The notes beneath the pieces are model-generated. The model was given only the letters and a program-made list of their open reading frames with translations, had not been told where the DNA came from and did no database searches. Shown here piece by piece: positions 42,598 to 51,230 of a stretch of 64,000 bases of DNA (positions are counted from its first letter, which is position 1; the number at the start of each line of letters is the position of its first letter). The translations under genes were made by a program, and so were the position numbers. The stretch is from positions 248,001-312,000 of the forward strand of contig NZ_CP015163.1 of assembly GCF_003312875.1 (NCBI RefSeq). The letters run 5' to 3'. This DNA is from Amycolatopsis albispora (GTDB taxonomy: Bacteria; Actinomycetota; Actinomycetes; Mycobacteriales; Pseudonocardiaceae).

Positions 42598-43626
42598 CTA
42601 ACCGCCGGCGGCGGGCTGCCGGAGCGGGGCGCCGACCGCGTGCAGGTGGTGCAGCACCCAGGCGTAGGACCGGATGAGTCCACATTGGACGTATTCGATG
42701 CCGTGCCGGTCGCAGAAGTCGCGCACGATGGCACGGGCGCGCCGCAGGTTGGGGCGCGGCATGGTGGGGAACAGGTGGTGCTCGATCTGGTGGTTCAGGC
42801 CGCCGAGCAGGAAGTCCACCCACCGGCCGCCGGCGACGTTGCGGGAGGTGGTCACCTGCTTGCGCAGGAAGTCCAGCTTCTCGCCGCGGGCCGGCATCGG
42901 CATGCCCTTGTGGTTGGGGGCGAAGGCGCAGCCGAGGTACACGCCCATCAGGCCCTGGTGCACGGCGATGAACAGCACCGCCTTGAGCGGGGACAGCACC
43001 AGGAACACCGCGGTCAGGTAGCCGACGATGTGCGCGCCCAGCAGCACCGCCTCCGACCGGGCCGAAGCCACCTCGCGACGCAGCACGGCCTGGACGCTGG
43101 CGATGCGCAGCATCACCGCTTCGGTCAGCAGCAACGGGAAGAACAGGACCGCCTGGTGCTTGGCCACCCAGCGGAACACCCCGCGCTTGCGGCGGGCCTG
43201 GTCCTGGCTGAACGCGAGCGCGGGAATGTCGATGTCGGGGTCGTCGTCCTCGTGGTTCGGATTGGCGTGGTGCCGGTTGTGCTTGCCGACCCACCAGCGG
43301 TAGCTGATCCCGGTCAGGGCGCCGTGCGCGCGCCCGACCACGTCGTTGGTGCGCCGTGACCAGAAGATCTGGCGATGACCCGCGTCGTGGCCGACGAACG
43401 CGAACTGGACGAGCACCACGGCGAAGAACGCCGCGGTGAGCAGTTGCCACCAGGAGTCGCCGAGCAGCACGAACGCGAGCACGCCCGCCGCGAACAGCAG
43501 GAGGTTGGCGGTGATGCGAACCGCGTAGTACCCGTAGCGGCGCTCGAGCAGCCCGACGTGCTTGACCTGCCGGGACAGCTCCGCGAAATCGCTGGACTGG
43601 GCGGGGGAGACGCTGGATGTGGTCAT
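42598..43626 (-). CDS. Membrane fatty acid desaturase
   Basis: A 342-residue acyl-lipid or acyl-CoA desaturase. Three diiron His boxes are present: HDAGH (about residue 80), HNRHH (about 116) and QIEHH (about 285). Two hydrophobic pairs (e.g. ITANLLLFAAGVLAFVLL) give the usual four-helix membrane topology. The QxxHH third box is of the front-end/linoleoyl type. It probably adjusts membrane fluidity; the neighbouring gene upstream on the same strand encodes a cold-shock protein, which is suggestive. ATG 43626. Confidence 0.92.
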   Translation of the reverse strand: MTTSSVSPAQSSDFAELSRQVKHVGLLERRYGYYAVRITANLLLFAAGVLAFVLLGDSWWQLLTAAFFAVVLVQFAFVGHDAGHRQIFWSRRTNDVVGRAHGALTGISYRWWVGKHNRHHANPNHEDDDPDIDIPALAFSQDQARRKRGVFRWVAKHQAVLFFPLLLTEAVMLRIASVQAVLRREVASARSEAVLLGAHIVGYLTAVFLVLSPLKAVLFIAVHQGLMGVYLGCAFAPNHKGMPMPARGEKLDFLRKQVTTSRNVAGGRWVDFLLGGLNHQIEHHLFPTMPRPNLRRARAIVRDFCDRHGIEYVQCGLIRSYAWVLHHLHAVGAPLRQPAAGG

Positions 43627-43715
43627 GAGCCGATCCTGACGAACAGCGAACTTGCTTTCGTCCTTCGGCTACCCCGCGGTGCGCGGCCGGTAAACCCGAG
43701 GCGGGCGCCCAGCCG

Positions 43716-43768
43716 AAAAAAAGCCGGGGCCGGCACTCACGGTGCTTACCGTGGATGCCGGCCCCGGC
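43716..43768 (-). terminator. Intrinsic terminator of the cold-shock gene
   Basis: On the minus strand, TGCCGGCCCCGGC-type arms (43756-43768 with 43723-43735) and inner CACGGT / ACCGTG pairs form a long hairpin followed by seven U residues (43716-43722). It begins about 20 bp after the cold-shock stop. This is a complete rho-independent terminator, rare in such GC-rich DNA. Confidence 0.92.
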
Positions 43769-43787
43769 CGGAAAGGTGGTGTCAGGC

Positions 43788-43988
43788 TCAGACGGCCTGG
43801 ACGCGGGTGGCCTGCGGGCCCTTGGCGCCCTGGCCGACCTCGAACTCGACGCGCTGGTTCTCCTCGAGGCTGCGGAAGCCGCTGCCCTCGATCTCGGAGT
43901 AGTGCACGAACACGTCCGGTCCGTCCTCGCGGGCGATGAAGCCGAAGCCCTTCTCCGCGTTGAACCACTTGACAGTTCCCTGAGTCAT
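43788..43988 (-). CDS. cspA: Cold-shock protein (CspA family)
   Basis: A 66-residue single cold-shock domain: [15 protein letters not shown] with the RNP1 KGFGFI and RNP2 VFVHYSEI motifs. It binds single-stranded nucleic acids as an RNA chaperone or antiterminator. ATG 43988 follows AAGGAGCGA. The 215-bp region to the next divergent gene leaves room for the long structured leader typical of csp genes. A strong intrinsic terminator follows. The length is normal and all aromatic surface residues are kept. Confidence 0.96.
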   Translation of the reverse strand: MTQGTVKWFNAEKGFGFIAREDGPDVFVHYSEIEGSGFRSLEENQRVEFEVGQGAKGPQATRVQAV

Positions 43989-44203
43989 TTTCGCTCCTTG
44001 ACAGGGTTGGTACGGGCCCGCGCGCTGCGGCTGCCCCGGCCGGTGCTCGAGGCGACTGCCCGTTCCCTGGAGGAGAAAAGCGGTGACACACAAAACTACG
44101 ACCACCTGCTACAACCAGGCCGTCCGCGAATCTATTCCCGGGTGCGCGAGGCGCCCTCGGACCGGGGTGTGCTTAGACTGGGTTCTAACAAAGGGGCCCT
44201 CTG

Positions 44204-45358
44204 GTGCACCAGCTCAGTCTTGGCGTGATCGCGCGTTCATGGAAAGAGAACGAACGGCGCTTGCCGATCCACCCGCACCACCTCGACCGGATCGACGCCG
44301 ATCTCCGGAAGAACATCTACCTCGAGCACGGCTACGGCGAACCCTTCGGCGTGCCCGACGAGCGGCTCGCGGGCTCGGTCGCCGGGATGCGGACGCGTGC
44401 CCAGCTCATCGCCGAGTGCGACGTCGTCCTGCTGGCCAAGCCGCTGCGGGAGGACGTCGCCGAACTGCGGCCCGGCCAGGTGCTGTGGGGCTGGCCGCAC
44501 TGCGTGCAGGATGCCGGGCTGACCCAGCTGGCCATCGACCGGCGGCTGACCGTGATCGCCTTCGAGGCGATGAACCACTGGCGGAGCGACGGCTCGTTCG
44601 GCCTGCACGTGTTCCACAAGAACAACGAACTGGCCGGTTACTGCTCGGTGCTGCACGCCCTGCAGCTGATCGGCTCGACCGGAGACTACGGCCGCCGCCT
44701 GCGGGCGGTGGTGATCGGCTTCGGCGCGACGGCGCGCGGCTCGGTGACCGCGCTCAACGCCCACGGGATCCACGACGTGGAGGTCCTCACGGCTCGTGGA
44801 CTGAGCGCGGTCGCCTCGCCGATCCACTCCGCGACGATGGTGCATTTCGACCACGACACGAACAACCCCGGTGACCCCCGCCGGAGCCACGCGCACACCG
44901 AGCGCGGCCGCGTTCCGCTGGCGGGGTTCCTCGCCGAGCACGACGTGGTCGTCAACTGCGTGCTGCAGGACACCGGCGCGCCGCTGACCTTCCTGATCGA
45001 GGAAGATCTCGCCGCGTTCGCGCCCGGCAGCCTCATCGTGGACGTCTCCTGTGACGAGGGCATGGGCTTCAGCTGGGCGCGGCCGACGACGTTCACCGAG
45101 CCCGCCTTCGGAGTCGGCGACCGCCTCACCTACTACGCCGTCGACCACAGCCCGTCCTACCTGTGGAACTCGGCGACGTGGGAGATCAGCCAGGCCCTGC
45201 TGCCGCACCTGCGATCGGTCCTGTCCGGGCGCGTGGCCTGGGACGACAGCGAAACCGTCCGGCGGGCGGTGGAGATCCGGGACGGCACGGTCCAGAACCC
45301 CGCCATCCTGGCCTTCCAGCACCGCGCACCGGAATACCCGCACGCGCCGGCGCGCTGA
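44204..45358 (+). CDS. Alanine dehydrogenase/PNT-family enzyme, carboxyethyl-ornithine synthase-like
   Basis: A 384-residue NAD(P)-linked protein. The N-terminal half has the AlaDH/PNT-type KENERRLPIHPHHL and GQVLWGWPHCVQD segments; the C-terminal Rossmann domain shows VVIGFGATARGSVTALNAHG. HKNNELAGYCSVLHAL is characteristic of N5-(carboxyethyl)ornithine synthase-type enzymes, which reductively join pyruvate to an amino acid. Insertions (PGDPRRSHAHTERGR) differ from the lactococcal enzyme, so the substrate is open. GTG 44204 follows AAGGGG. Single gene. Confidence 0.65.
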   Translation: MHQLSLGVIARSWKENERRLPIHPHHLDRIDADLRKNIYLEHGYGEPFGVPDERLAGSVAGMRTRAQLIAECDVVLLAKPLREDVAELRPGQVLWGWPHCVQDAGLTQLAIDRRLTVIAFEAMNHWRSDGSFGLHVFHKNNELAGYCSVLHALQLIGSTGDYGRRLRAVVIGFGATARGSVTALNAHGIHDVEVLTARGLSAVASPIHSATMVHFDHDTNNPGDPRRSHAHTERGRVPLAGFLAEHDVVVNCVLQDTGAPLTFLIEEDLAAFAPGSLIVDVSCDEGMGFSWARPTTFTEPAFGVGDRLTYYAVDHSPSYLWNSATWEISQALLPHLRSVLSGRVAWDDSETVRRAVEIRDGTVQNPAILAFQHRAPEYPHAPAR

Positions 45359-45375
45359 CCGGCGCCGATGTGCTC

Positions 45376-45435
45376 TTGACGGCGGTCGCGCCGGACTCTA
45401 GGTTACCGGACATCAGACATGGGACGTCCCATGTC
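45376..45435 (+). promoter_or_regulatory. Sialidase promoter with palindromic operator
   Basis: TTGACG (45376-45381) and TAGGTT (45399-45404) with a 17-bp spacer give a good sigma-70-type promoter. GACATGGGACGTCCCATGTC (45416-45435) is a perfect 20-bp palindrome placed just after the expected transcription start, 40 bp before the GTG. A repressor bound there would block transcription. Confidence 0.75.
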
Positions 45436-45474
45436 GGATCTCTCCCGAGTCCCTCAACGAGGAGGCGGAACCCG

Positions 45475-46665
45475 GTGCGACCGCGTTCAAGACTTGCCGC
45501 GTCCCTGCTCACCGCCGCGGCGCTGTGCCTGCCGCTCGCGCCCCAGGCTTCGGCCGCCCCGGCGCCCGCCGCCGGGTGCACGTCGTCGGTGCCGTTCGTT
45601 TCGGGCACGGAGGGTTACCACACCTTCCGCATCCCGGCGATCGTGCGCACGGCCACCGGTTCCCTGCTCGCCTTCGCCGAAGGCCGCCGCGAATCGGCGG
45701 GTGACTCCGGCGCGATCGAGGTGGTGTCGCGGACCTCGGCCGACGGCGGGTGCACCTGGGGTCCGCTGGCCGTGGTGTCCGCCAACGGCAACGCCACCGC
45801 GGGCAACCCCGTCCCGGTGCTGACCCGCCGCGGCGAGCTGGTGCTGCTCACCACGCGCAACGGCCGGGTGTCCGAAGACGAGATCATGGCCGGGAAGGTG
45901 TCCGAAGCGGACACCCGGCGGGTATTTGTCCAGCGCAGCAAGGACAACGGCCGGACATGGACCGAGGCCACCGATATCACCGCAGCCACTAAGCAGCCCG
46001 GCTGGCGCTGGTACGCCACCGGTCCCGGGCACGCTATCGTGCTGCGGCACGGTCCGCACGCGGGCCGGATCGTGGTGCCCGCCAACCATTCCAGCTCCCC
46101 GCCCGCCGGCTCGCCGGACGTCGGCACGGAGGACAAGTACTACGGCGGCCACGACCTCTACAGCGACGACGACGGGCACACCTGGCACATCGGCTTTGTC
46201 GACGGCCGCACCGACGGGGTGATCGCGCCCAACGAGACCACCGTGGCCGAACTCCAGGACGGCAGGCTCTACTTTTCCAGCCGCAACCAGGGTTCCGCGC
46301 CGGAACACCGGCTGGGCGCGTACAGCGCGGACGGCGGACGGACCCTCACCGCGCCCTACCAGGTCGAGGAAAGCCTGAGCGGGCCGGTGGTCCAGGGCAG
46401 CGTGCTGCGCACGACCGTGCCGGGAGTCCTGGTGTTCTCCGGCCCGGCCGACCCCGCCAAGCGGCGGCTGATGCAACTCCGGATCAGCCTCGACGGCGGC
46501 CGCGAATGGCGCCCGGGACTCACCGTGACCACCGGCCCCGCCGCCTACTCGGACCTGGTGCAGGCGGACCCCCTCACGGTCGGCCTGCTCTACGAAACCG
46601 GCGTGTCCGGGTCCTACGAAACCCTGACGTTCCAGCGAATCCCGCTGTGGCGCGTCGCGGGCTGA
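45475..46665 (+). CDS. Secreted sialidase (exo-alpha-sialidase, GH33)
   Basis: A 396-residue exported six-bladed beta-propeller. The signal ends near ASAAP (about residue 28). The catalytic-site FRIP motif is in YHTFRIPAIV. Asp-boxes SxDxGxxW recur as SADGGCTW, SKDNGRTW, SDDDGHTW, a degenerate SADGGRTL and SLDGGREW. NETTVAEL carries the expected catalytic Glu, and YETGVSG a Tyr/Glu pair. It would release terminal sialic acid from glycoconjugates outside the cell. GTG 45475 follows GAGGAGG. No sialic-acid uptake genes are adjacent, but a dedicated operator suggests induction. Confidence 0.9.
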   Translation: MRPRSRLAASLLTAAALCLPLAPQASAAPAPAAGCTSSVPFVSGTEGYHTFRIPAIVRTATGSLLAFAEGRRESAGDSGAIEVVSRTSADGGCTWGPLAVVSANGNATAGNPVPVLTRRGELVLLTTRNGRVSEDEIMAGKVSEADTRRVFVQRSKDNGRTWTEATDITAATKQPGWRWYATGPGHAIVLRHGPHAGRIVVPANHSSSPPAGSPDVGTEDKYYGGHDLYSDDDGHTWHIGFVDGRTDGVIAPNETTVAELQDGRLYFSSRNQGSAPEHRLGAYSADGGRTLTAPYQVEESLSGPVVQGSVLRTTVPGVLVFSGPADPAKRRLMQLRISLDGGREWRPGLTVTTGPAAYSDLVQADPLTVGLLYETGVSGSYETLTFQRIPLWRVAG

Positions 46666-46672
46666 CGCCTGG

Positions 46673-48247
46673 TCAGGGCACGGCGACCGGCTTCGCCAGA
46701 ACCCGGTCCAGGACGTCGGTGAGGAAGCGCGCCGCGTCCGGGACCGGGTTCGTGGCGCGCAGGGCGACGATGGCGTCCGGTCGCACGAGCAGAGCGCCTT
46801 CGTCGGGCAGCCACGGGGCGGAGACCCGGTGTGCGGGCAGGCCGACCTCCGCCGCGGCGGTCAGCCACGAGTCGCCCGCGGGACCTGCCAGCAGGGTCCA
46901 GCGTGACGCGACAAGGTCCAGTGTGGACACACCATCGACCCAGGCGTGGGGCACCCGCGAACCGGGCGAACCGTCCAGTACCGTCGCCAGGTCCATTGTG
47001 GACGGCAGTTCCGGCTGCGGATCGACGATGGCGGCCGAGTCGTAACGCTGCCCGAGGTGCACGACCGGCGACGCCCACACGCCAGCCGCCACCCTCGCCG
47101 CGTCGGCCTCGGGGCCGCGTCCCCAGTGCAAGGCCGGGTCGGCTCGCCTGCGCATCGCCTGGTCCATCGTCGCCGCGGCGACCGGTTCGCGTTCCTGCGC
47201 ATAGGTGTCGAGCAGTTCCGGACCCGCTTCACCGTGGTGCACGGCGGCCAGTTTCCACGCCAGGTTGTGCGCGTCGGCGACCCCGGTGTTGAGGCCGAAC
47301 GCGCCCATCGGTGAGATGGCGTGCGCGGCGTCGCCGACGAGGAACACGCGGCCGACGGCGAAGCGGTCCGCCAGCACGCTCCGTGGCCGCCACGGGAGCA
47401 CGCTGCGGATTTCGACGTCCAGCCCGGGATCGCCGACCGCCGCCCGGACGACCGCGGTGCAGCGCTCCGGTGTGAAGTCCTCCGGGCGCTCGCCCCCGTC
47501 GAGGTCGCATTCGACGTGGAAGACCCAGTCCGTCTGACCGTCCACAGTGGCCAGCAGGCCGCGTGCCGCCGGATGGGTGATCGTGCACATGCCGAACGAC
47601 CTGCCCCGCAGGTGGGGCCGGAGGTCGGCGCGGAACAGGATGTTGATCATCGACTTGCCCAGGTCGCCCGCCCCGGAGGTGCCCACGCCGAGCTTGGTTC
47701 GCACGGTGCTGTGCGTGCCGTCCGCGGCGACCACGTGGGCGCAGCGCAGCGAGTAGCGGCCGCCGGGCCCGTCCAGTTCGACGTCCACGCCGTCCGCGTC
47801 CTGCGTGATGCCGGTCAGCCGCGTCGACCAGCGCAGATCCACGCCGCGCCTGGCCAGGTCGGCCGCCACCACGGCGTCGACGCGGTCCTGCGCGCAGACA
47901 CCGCGCAGCCTGAACGGCGTCGTGTCCAGTTCGCCGGCGGGCGGCTCCGCCATGGGCACGGCCTTCACCTCACCCGCGCCCATCTCGACGACCGTCCGCG
48001 CCACCGCCTTGCCCGCGGCACCACGGAGGTCGACCGCGGCGGCGTCGACGGCGTCGTCGAGCCCGAGTTCGCGGAGCACTTCGACGGTGCGCGGCGCGAT
48101 GCCGGTGGCACGCGGGTGGACCGACGGCCCGGACCGGCGTTCGACCAGCGCCGCGGGCACGCCGTGGTGGGTGAGCAGCGCCGTGGTGAGCAGGCCGACG
48201 GTGCCGCCGCCCACCACCAGCACTTCTGGATACACTGTTTCCGTCAT
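46673..48247 (-). CDS. FAD-dependent aromatic monooxygenase (PHBH/RdmE type)
   Basis: A 524-residue flavoprotein hydroxylase: GGGTVGLLTTALLTHHG at 13-29 (FAD-binding GxGxxG variant), a DG motif in VVAADGTHSTVRTKLG, and GDAAHAISPMGAFGLNTGVADAHNLAWKLA binding FAD ribityl phosphate. A C-terminal thioredoxin-like domain (about 400-524) is typical of polyketide and phenol hydroxylases. Divergent from a TetR gene, so probably an inducible detoxification or catabolic enzyme. ATG 48247. Substrate unknown. Confidence 0.9.
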   Translation of the reverse strand: MTETVYPEVLVVGGGTVGLLTTALLTHHGVPAALVERRSGPSVHPRATGIAPRTVEVLRELGLDDAVDAAAVDLRGAAGKAVARTVVEMGAGEVKAVPMAEPPAGELDTTPFRLRGVCAQDRVDAVVAADLARRGVDLRWSTRLTGITQDADGVDVELDGPGGRYSLRCAHVVAADGTHSTVRTKLGVGTSGAGDLGKSMINILFRADLRPHLRGRSFGMCTITHPAARGLLATVDGQTDWVFHVECDLDGGERPEDFTPERCTAVVRAAVGDPGLDVEIRSVLPWRPRSVLADRFAVGRVFLVGDAAHAISPMGAFGLNTGVADAHNLAWKLAAVHHGEAGPELLDTYAQEREPVAAATMDQAMRRRADPALHWGRGPEADAARVAAGVWASPVVHLGQRYDSAAIVDPQPELPSTMDLATVLDGSPGSRVPHAWVDGVSTLDLVASRWTLLAGPAGDSWLTAAAEVGLPAHRVSAPWLPDEGALLVRPDAIVALRATNPVPDAARFLTDVLDRVLAKPVAVP

Positions 48248-48255
48248 GGATACAC
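48227..48255. promoter_or_regulatory. TGGATACAC direct repeats at monooxygenase start
   Basis: TGGATACAC occurs at 48227-48235 (inside the 5' coding end) and 48247-48255 (overlapping the start), 20 bp apart, two helical turns. It lies next to the divergent TetR gene. The repeats may be the regulator's half-sites, read as GTGTATCCA toward the monooxygenase. Confidence 0.5.
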
Positions 48256-48301
48256 CGTAGCCAGAAGGTAGGATGCCGGTCAACGAGGAAAGGAAGCGCC
48301 C

Positions 48302-49006
48302 ATGACCGAATCCGCTCCGGCGTCGGTGTGGACCCGGCCCCGCCCCGAACCGCGCCGCCGCGCGCCGGGCGTGGAGCAGTACGTGGCCGCCGCACTGGCC
48401 ATCGCCGACGCGGAAGGCCTTGGCGCGGTGTCGATGCGCCGGGTCGCCGGCGACCTCGGTTCGGGGACGGCCAGCCTCTACCGCTACATCGCCAACCGCG
48501 ACGAGCTGGTGGACCTGATGATCGACGCCGCGCAGGGCGAGGATCCGCTTCCCGAGCCGACGCACGACTGGCGCGTGGATCTCGCCGCGGTCGCGCACGC
48601 GCTGCGCGCGACCTTGCTGCGGCACCCGTGGCTGGCCGGTGAGATGGCGGGCAGGCCGTCGCTCGGCCCCAACGCGTTGCGGCGATCCGAATCCGCGTTG
48701 CGCGCCGCCGCCGCGCTCACGCCCGACATCACCCTGGCCGGGCTGGCACTCGGGGCCGTGCGTTCCTACGTGCTGGGCGCGGTGGCCGGTCAGCAGGCCG
48801 CGCGGCGGGCCGAGCAGCGCAGCGGGCTGACCGAGGAGCAGTGGCAGCGCAGCGTCGGCCCGTACATCAGCGAAATCATCGCCGCGGGTGAGCACCCGAT
48901 GCTGGCCCGCCGCGTGCTCGAAGGCGAGGAAGTCGACCCCGACGAAGAGTTCGCGTTCGGCCTGGACTGCGTGCTCGACGGCCTCGCGGCCCGCCTGGGT
49001 GCCTAG
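48302..49006 (+). CDS. TetR-family regulator (TetR_C type)
   Basis: A 234-residue regulator. An Arg/Pro-rich lead (residues 12-22) precedes a helix-turn-helix (AALAIADAEGLGAVSMRRVAGDLGSGTASLYRYIANRDEL in pieces, about 30-70). The C-terminus matches the TetR_C ligand domain common in antibiotic-responsive regulators. It is divergent from the FAD monooxygenase, its likely target. Its stop overlaps the end of the convergent HxlR gene by 4 bp. Confidence 0.87.
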   Translation: MTESAPASVWTRPRPEPRRRAPGVEQYVAAALAIADAEGLGAVSMRRVAGDLGSGTASLYRYIANRDELVDLMIDAAQGEDPLPEPTHDWRVDLAAVAHALRATLLRHPWLAGEMAGRPSLGPNALRRSESALRAAAALTPDITLAGLALGAVRSYVLGAVAGQQAARRAEQRSGLTEEQWQRSVGPYISEIIAAGEHPMLARRVLEGEEVDPDEEFAFGLDCVLDGLAARLGA

Positions 49007-49629
49007 GGCCGACGGCTTTCGAAGAGGGCCCGGACGGCGGGTTCGTCGCCTTCGATGTCGGCGAGGCCCGGGACGTCGTCGAGCGTGAGCGCACCCGCTG
49101 CCAGCCCGAGCACGATCGCGGCGTCGGCGCGCACGACGGCGTCGAGTTCGCGGTCGTCCCGCGGGCCGATTTCGATGCCAGAGCGCGTGGTCCGCACCTG
49201 GAGCAGCTGGCCGTCGACCTCGATGCCCACCGTCGCCGCCTTGCGCGCCTTGCCGGTGAGCAGCGCCCGCAAGGCGACGACGAGCCATTCGGTGCGGAAG
49301 CGGTCGTCACCCGGACCGCGCACCATGAGCGGCGTGGACCAGCGGACCAGGCCTTCGATCGGCTCCCGCAGCTCGGCGCCCCACGGGGTGAGCGCGTACA
49401 CGATGGCGTTGCCGTCCTCCGCCAGCCGCCGTTCGACCACGCCCGCGGCTTCGAGGTCGCGGAGCCGGTCGGAAAGCAGGTTGGTGGCGACGCCGGGCAG
49501 CCCGTCGAGCAGTTCGCGGTAACGGGCGGGCGCGATCAGCAGCTGGCGCACGATGAGCAGGTTCCACCGGTCGCCCACCACGTCGAGCGCGCGGGCGAGG
49601 CCGCAGTACTGGCGGTAGCTTCGGCTCAT
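49003..49629 (-). CDS. HxlR-family regulator with SCP2-like C-terminus
   Basis: A 208-residue protein. The N-terminal winged helix is of HxlR type (CGLARALDVVGDRWNLLIVRQLLIAPARYRELLDGLPGVATNLLSDRLRDLEAAGVVER in pieces). It has the conserved Cys near residue 9 that can sense redox or electrophiles. The C-terminal about 90 residues look like an SCP2 sterol-carrier-type lipid pocket (KAATVGIEVDGQLLQVRTTRSG). ATG 49629. No target is adjacent on a divergent strand; it is followed upstream by an Lrp-family gene on the same strand (17 bp gap). Confidence 0.85.
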   Translation of the reverse strand: MSRSYRQYCGLARALDVVGDRWNLLIVRQLLIAPARYRELLDGLPGVATNLLSDRLRDLEAAGVVERRLAEDGNAIVYALTPWGAELREPIEGLVRWSTPLMVRGPGDDRFRTEWLVVALRALLTGKARKAATVGIEVDGQLLQVRTTRSGIEIGPRDDRELDAVVRADAAIVLGLAAGALTLDDVPGLADIEGDEPAVRALFESRRP

Positions 49630-49646
49630 CCGTCCACTTTACAATC

Positions 49647-50126
49647 TCAAGTGCGATGGACGGCAGGGTCGGGCAGCACCGTGGTGGAGCGGATGTGCTC
49701 GTAGACGATCGAGGTCCGCACGTCGGCGACTTCGGGCTTCTCGGTCAGCCGGTCGATCACGAAGGCGTAGAGGTGGTCGTTGTCCGGCACGGCGACGTGG
49801 AGCAGGAAGTCCTCGCTGCCGCTGGTGACGAACACGCCGAGCACCTCGGGCAGGCCGGCCGCCCATTCGCGGAACCCCTCGATGTTGGCCCGCGTCGGCG
49901 GGCGCACCCGGACCGCGACCAGTGCCTGCACCGGGCGCCCGATCTTGGCCAGGTCCAGTTCGAGGCGCGCGCCGGTGATCACCCCGCGTTCGCGCAGTGA
50001 GCGCATGCGGTCCAGCGAGGTCGTCGGCGCGACGCCGACCGCGGCGGCCACGTCGCGATTGGTGCGTCGTGCATCGTGCTGCAACTCCCGCAGGATCGCC
50101 GTATCAAGTTCGTCCAGATCAGACAT
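49647..50126 (-). CDS. Lrp/AsnC-family regulator
   Basis: A 159-residue Lrp-type protein: N-terminal helix-turn-helix (LDTAILRELQHDARRTNRDVAAAVGVAPTTSLDRMRSLRERGVI in pieces) and a C-terminal RAM/AsnC ligand-binding domain (ALVAVRVRPP ... GSEDFLLHVAVPDNDHLYAFV). It is divergent from an EamA-type exporter with a 15-bp palindrome between, a classic Lrp-plus-amino-acid-exporter pair. ATG 50126. Confidence 0.92.
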   Translation of the reverse strand: MSDLDELDTAILRELQHDARRTNRDVAAAVGVAPTTSLDRMRSLRERGVITGARLELDLAKIGRPVQALVAVRVRPPTRANIEGFREWAAGLPEVLGVFVTSGSEDFLLHVAVPDNDHLYAFVIDRLTEKPEVADVRTSIVYEHIRSTTVLPDPAVHRT

Positions 50127-50139
50127 GTGCCCAGTGTAG

Positions 50140-50154
50140 CCGTATTAAATACGG
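50140..50154. promoter_or_regulatory. Lrp operator
   Basis: CCGTATTAAATACGG is a perfect 15-bp palindrome around a central A, 14 bp upstream of the lrp start and 78 bp before the exporter. AT-rich centres of this type are typical for Lrp/AsnC sites. Confidence 0.75.
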
Positions 50155-50231
50155 ATATCTGAAACAGAGTCGAGTTTGTGCATATAGTCCAGCGCAGAAC
50201 CCGAACAAGATACGCAACCTAGGACGCTTGA

Positions 50232-51215
50232 ATGACCGGATCGTCCTTCGGCTTCGCCCCCGGCGAGACCGCCCCCGCAGTCACCGCACCGCCCGTCGCC
50301 GGCGGGTCGCGCTACCCGGCCACCGGGCCGCTCGCGGTCCTCGTCGCGGCTGCCCTGTGGGGCACCGTCGGCCCCGCCCAGGTCCTCGCCGCCCCGGCCG
50401 CGGACCCCGGCGCGCTCGGCGTCGCGCGCCTGCTCGCCGGCGGGCTCGTGCTGGCCCTGCTCTGCCCGCGGCCCGCGGCGTGGCGCCAGGTCCTGCGCCG
50501 CGGTGTGCTGGGCTGGGTGCTGGTGGCGGGGCTGGCCACCGGGATCTACCAGATCACCTTCATGCACGCGGTCGACCAGCTCGGCGCGGCGCTGGGCACC
50601 GCCATCGCGCTCGGCGTGGCGCCGATGACCACGGGACTCTGCGCGCGGTGGTGGACCCGCGAACGGTTCACCGCGGGCTGGGTGATCGGCACGCTCGCCG
50701 CGGTCGCCGGCTGCGCCGTCCTGCTCAACCCGTGGGGCACGGCGCACGTCAGCCTCACCGGGGTCGGGGTGGCACTGGTCTCCGGCAGTTGCTACGGCGT
50801 CTACACCGTTGCGGCGAAGCGCTTTCTGCAGGCAGGCGTCCCCGTCCTGCCCGCGACGACCAGCACCCTGCTCGTCGCCGGAATCGCGCTTTCACCGCTG
50901 CTCGTGCTGCACTCCGGCCACCTCACCGAACCGAATTCGCTGTGCCTGATCGCCTGGACCGCACTGGCGGGCACCACCGCCGCCTACGCCGCCTTCGCCT
51001 ACGGCCTCCACCGCACGAGCGCACCGACCGCCGGGACGCTGAGCCTCGCGGAACCTTTGCTGGCCGCGGCACTCGGCATTCTGGTGCTCCGCGAACAGCT
51101 GTCGATGTCCGCGGTGGCCGGCTGCCTGATCCTGGTGGCGGGCCTGGCCACGGTGACCGCGTTCGACGCGGTACGCCACCGCGCCGCCCGGAAACCAGCC
51201 GGTCTCCGCCGCTGA
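50232..51215 (+). CDS. EamA-family (DMT) transporter
   Basis: A 327-residue membrane protein with ten predicted helices arranged as two EamA repeats (GPLAVLVAAALWGTVGPAQ in the first, GVGVALVSGSCYGVYTVAAKRFL in the second; EPLLAAALGILVLREQLS near the end). The family exports amino acids and other metabolites. The Lrp regulator next door, with a palindrome between, points to amino-acid efflux. ATG 50232. An N-terminal extension of 30 polar residues precedes the first helix. Confidence 0.88.
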   Translation: MTGSSFGFAPGETAPAVTAPPVAGGSRYPATGPLAVLVAAALWGTVGPAQVLAAPAADPGALGVARLLAGGLVLALLCPRPAAWRQVLRRGVLGWVLVAGLATGIYQITFMHAVDQLGAALGTAIALGVAPMTTGLCARWWTRERFTAGWVIGTLAAVAGCAVLLNPWGTAHVSLTGVGVALVSGSCYGVYTVAAKRFLQAGVPVLPATTSTLLVAGIALSPLLVLHSGHLTEPNSLCLIAWTALAGTTAAYAAFAYGLHRTSAPTAGTLSLAEPLLAAALGILVLREQLSMSAVAGCLILVAGLATVTAFDAVRHRAARKPAGLRR

Positions 51216-51230
51216 CCCGCGCCGGGAAGC

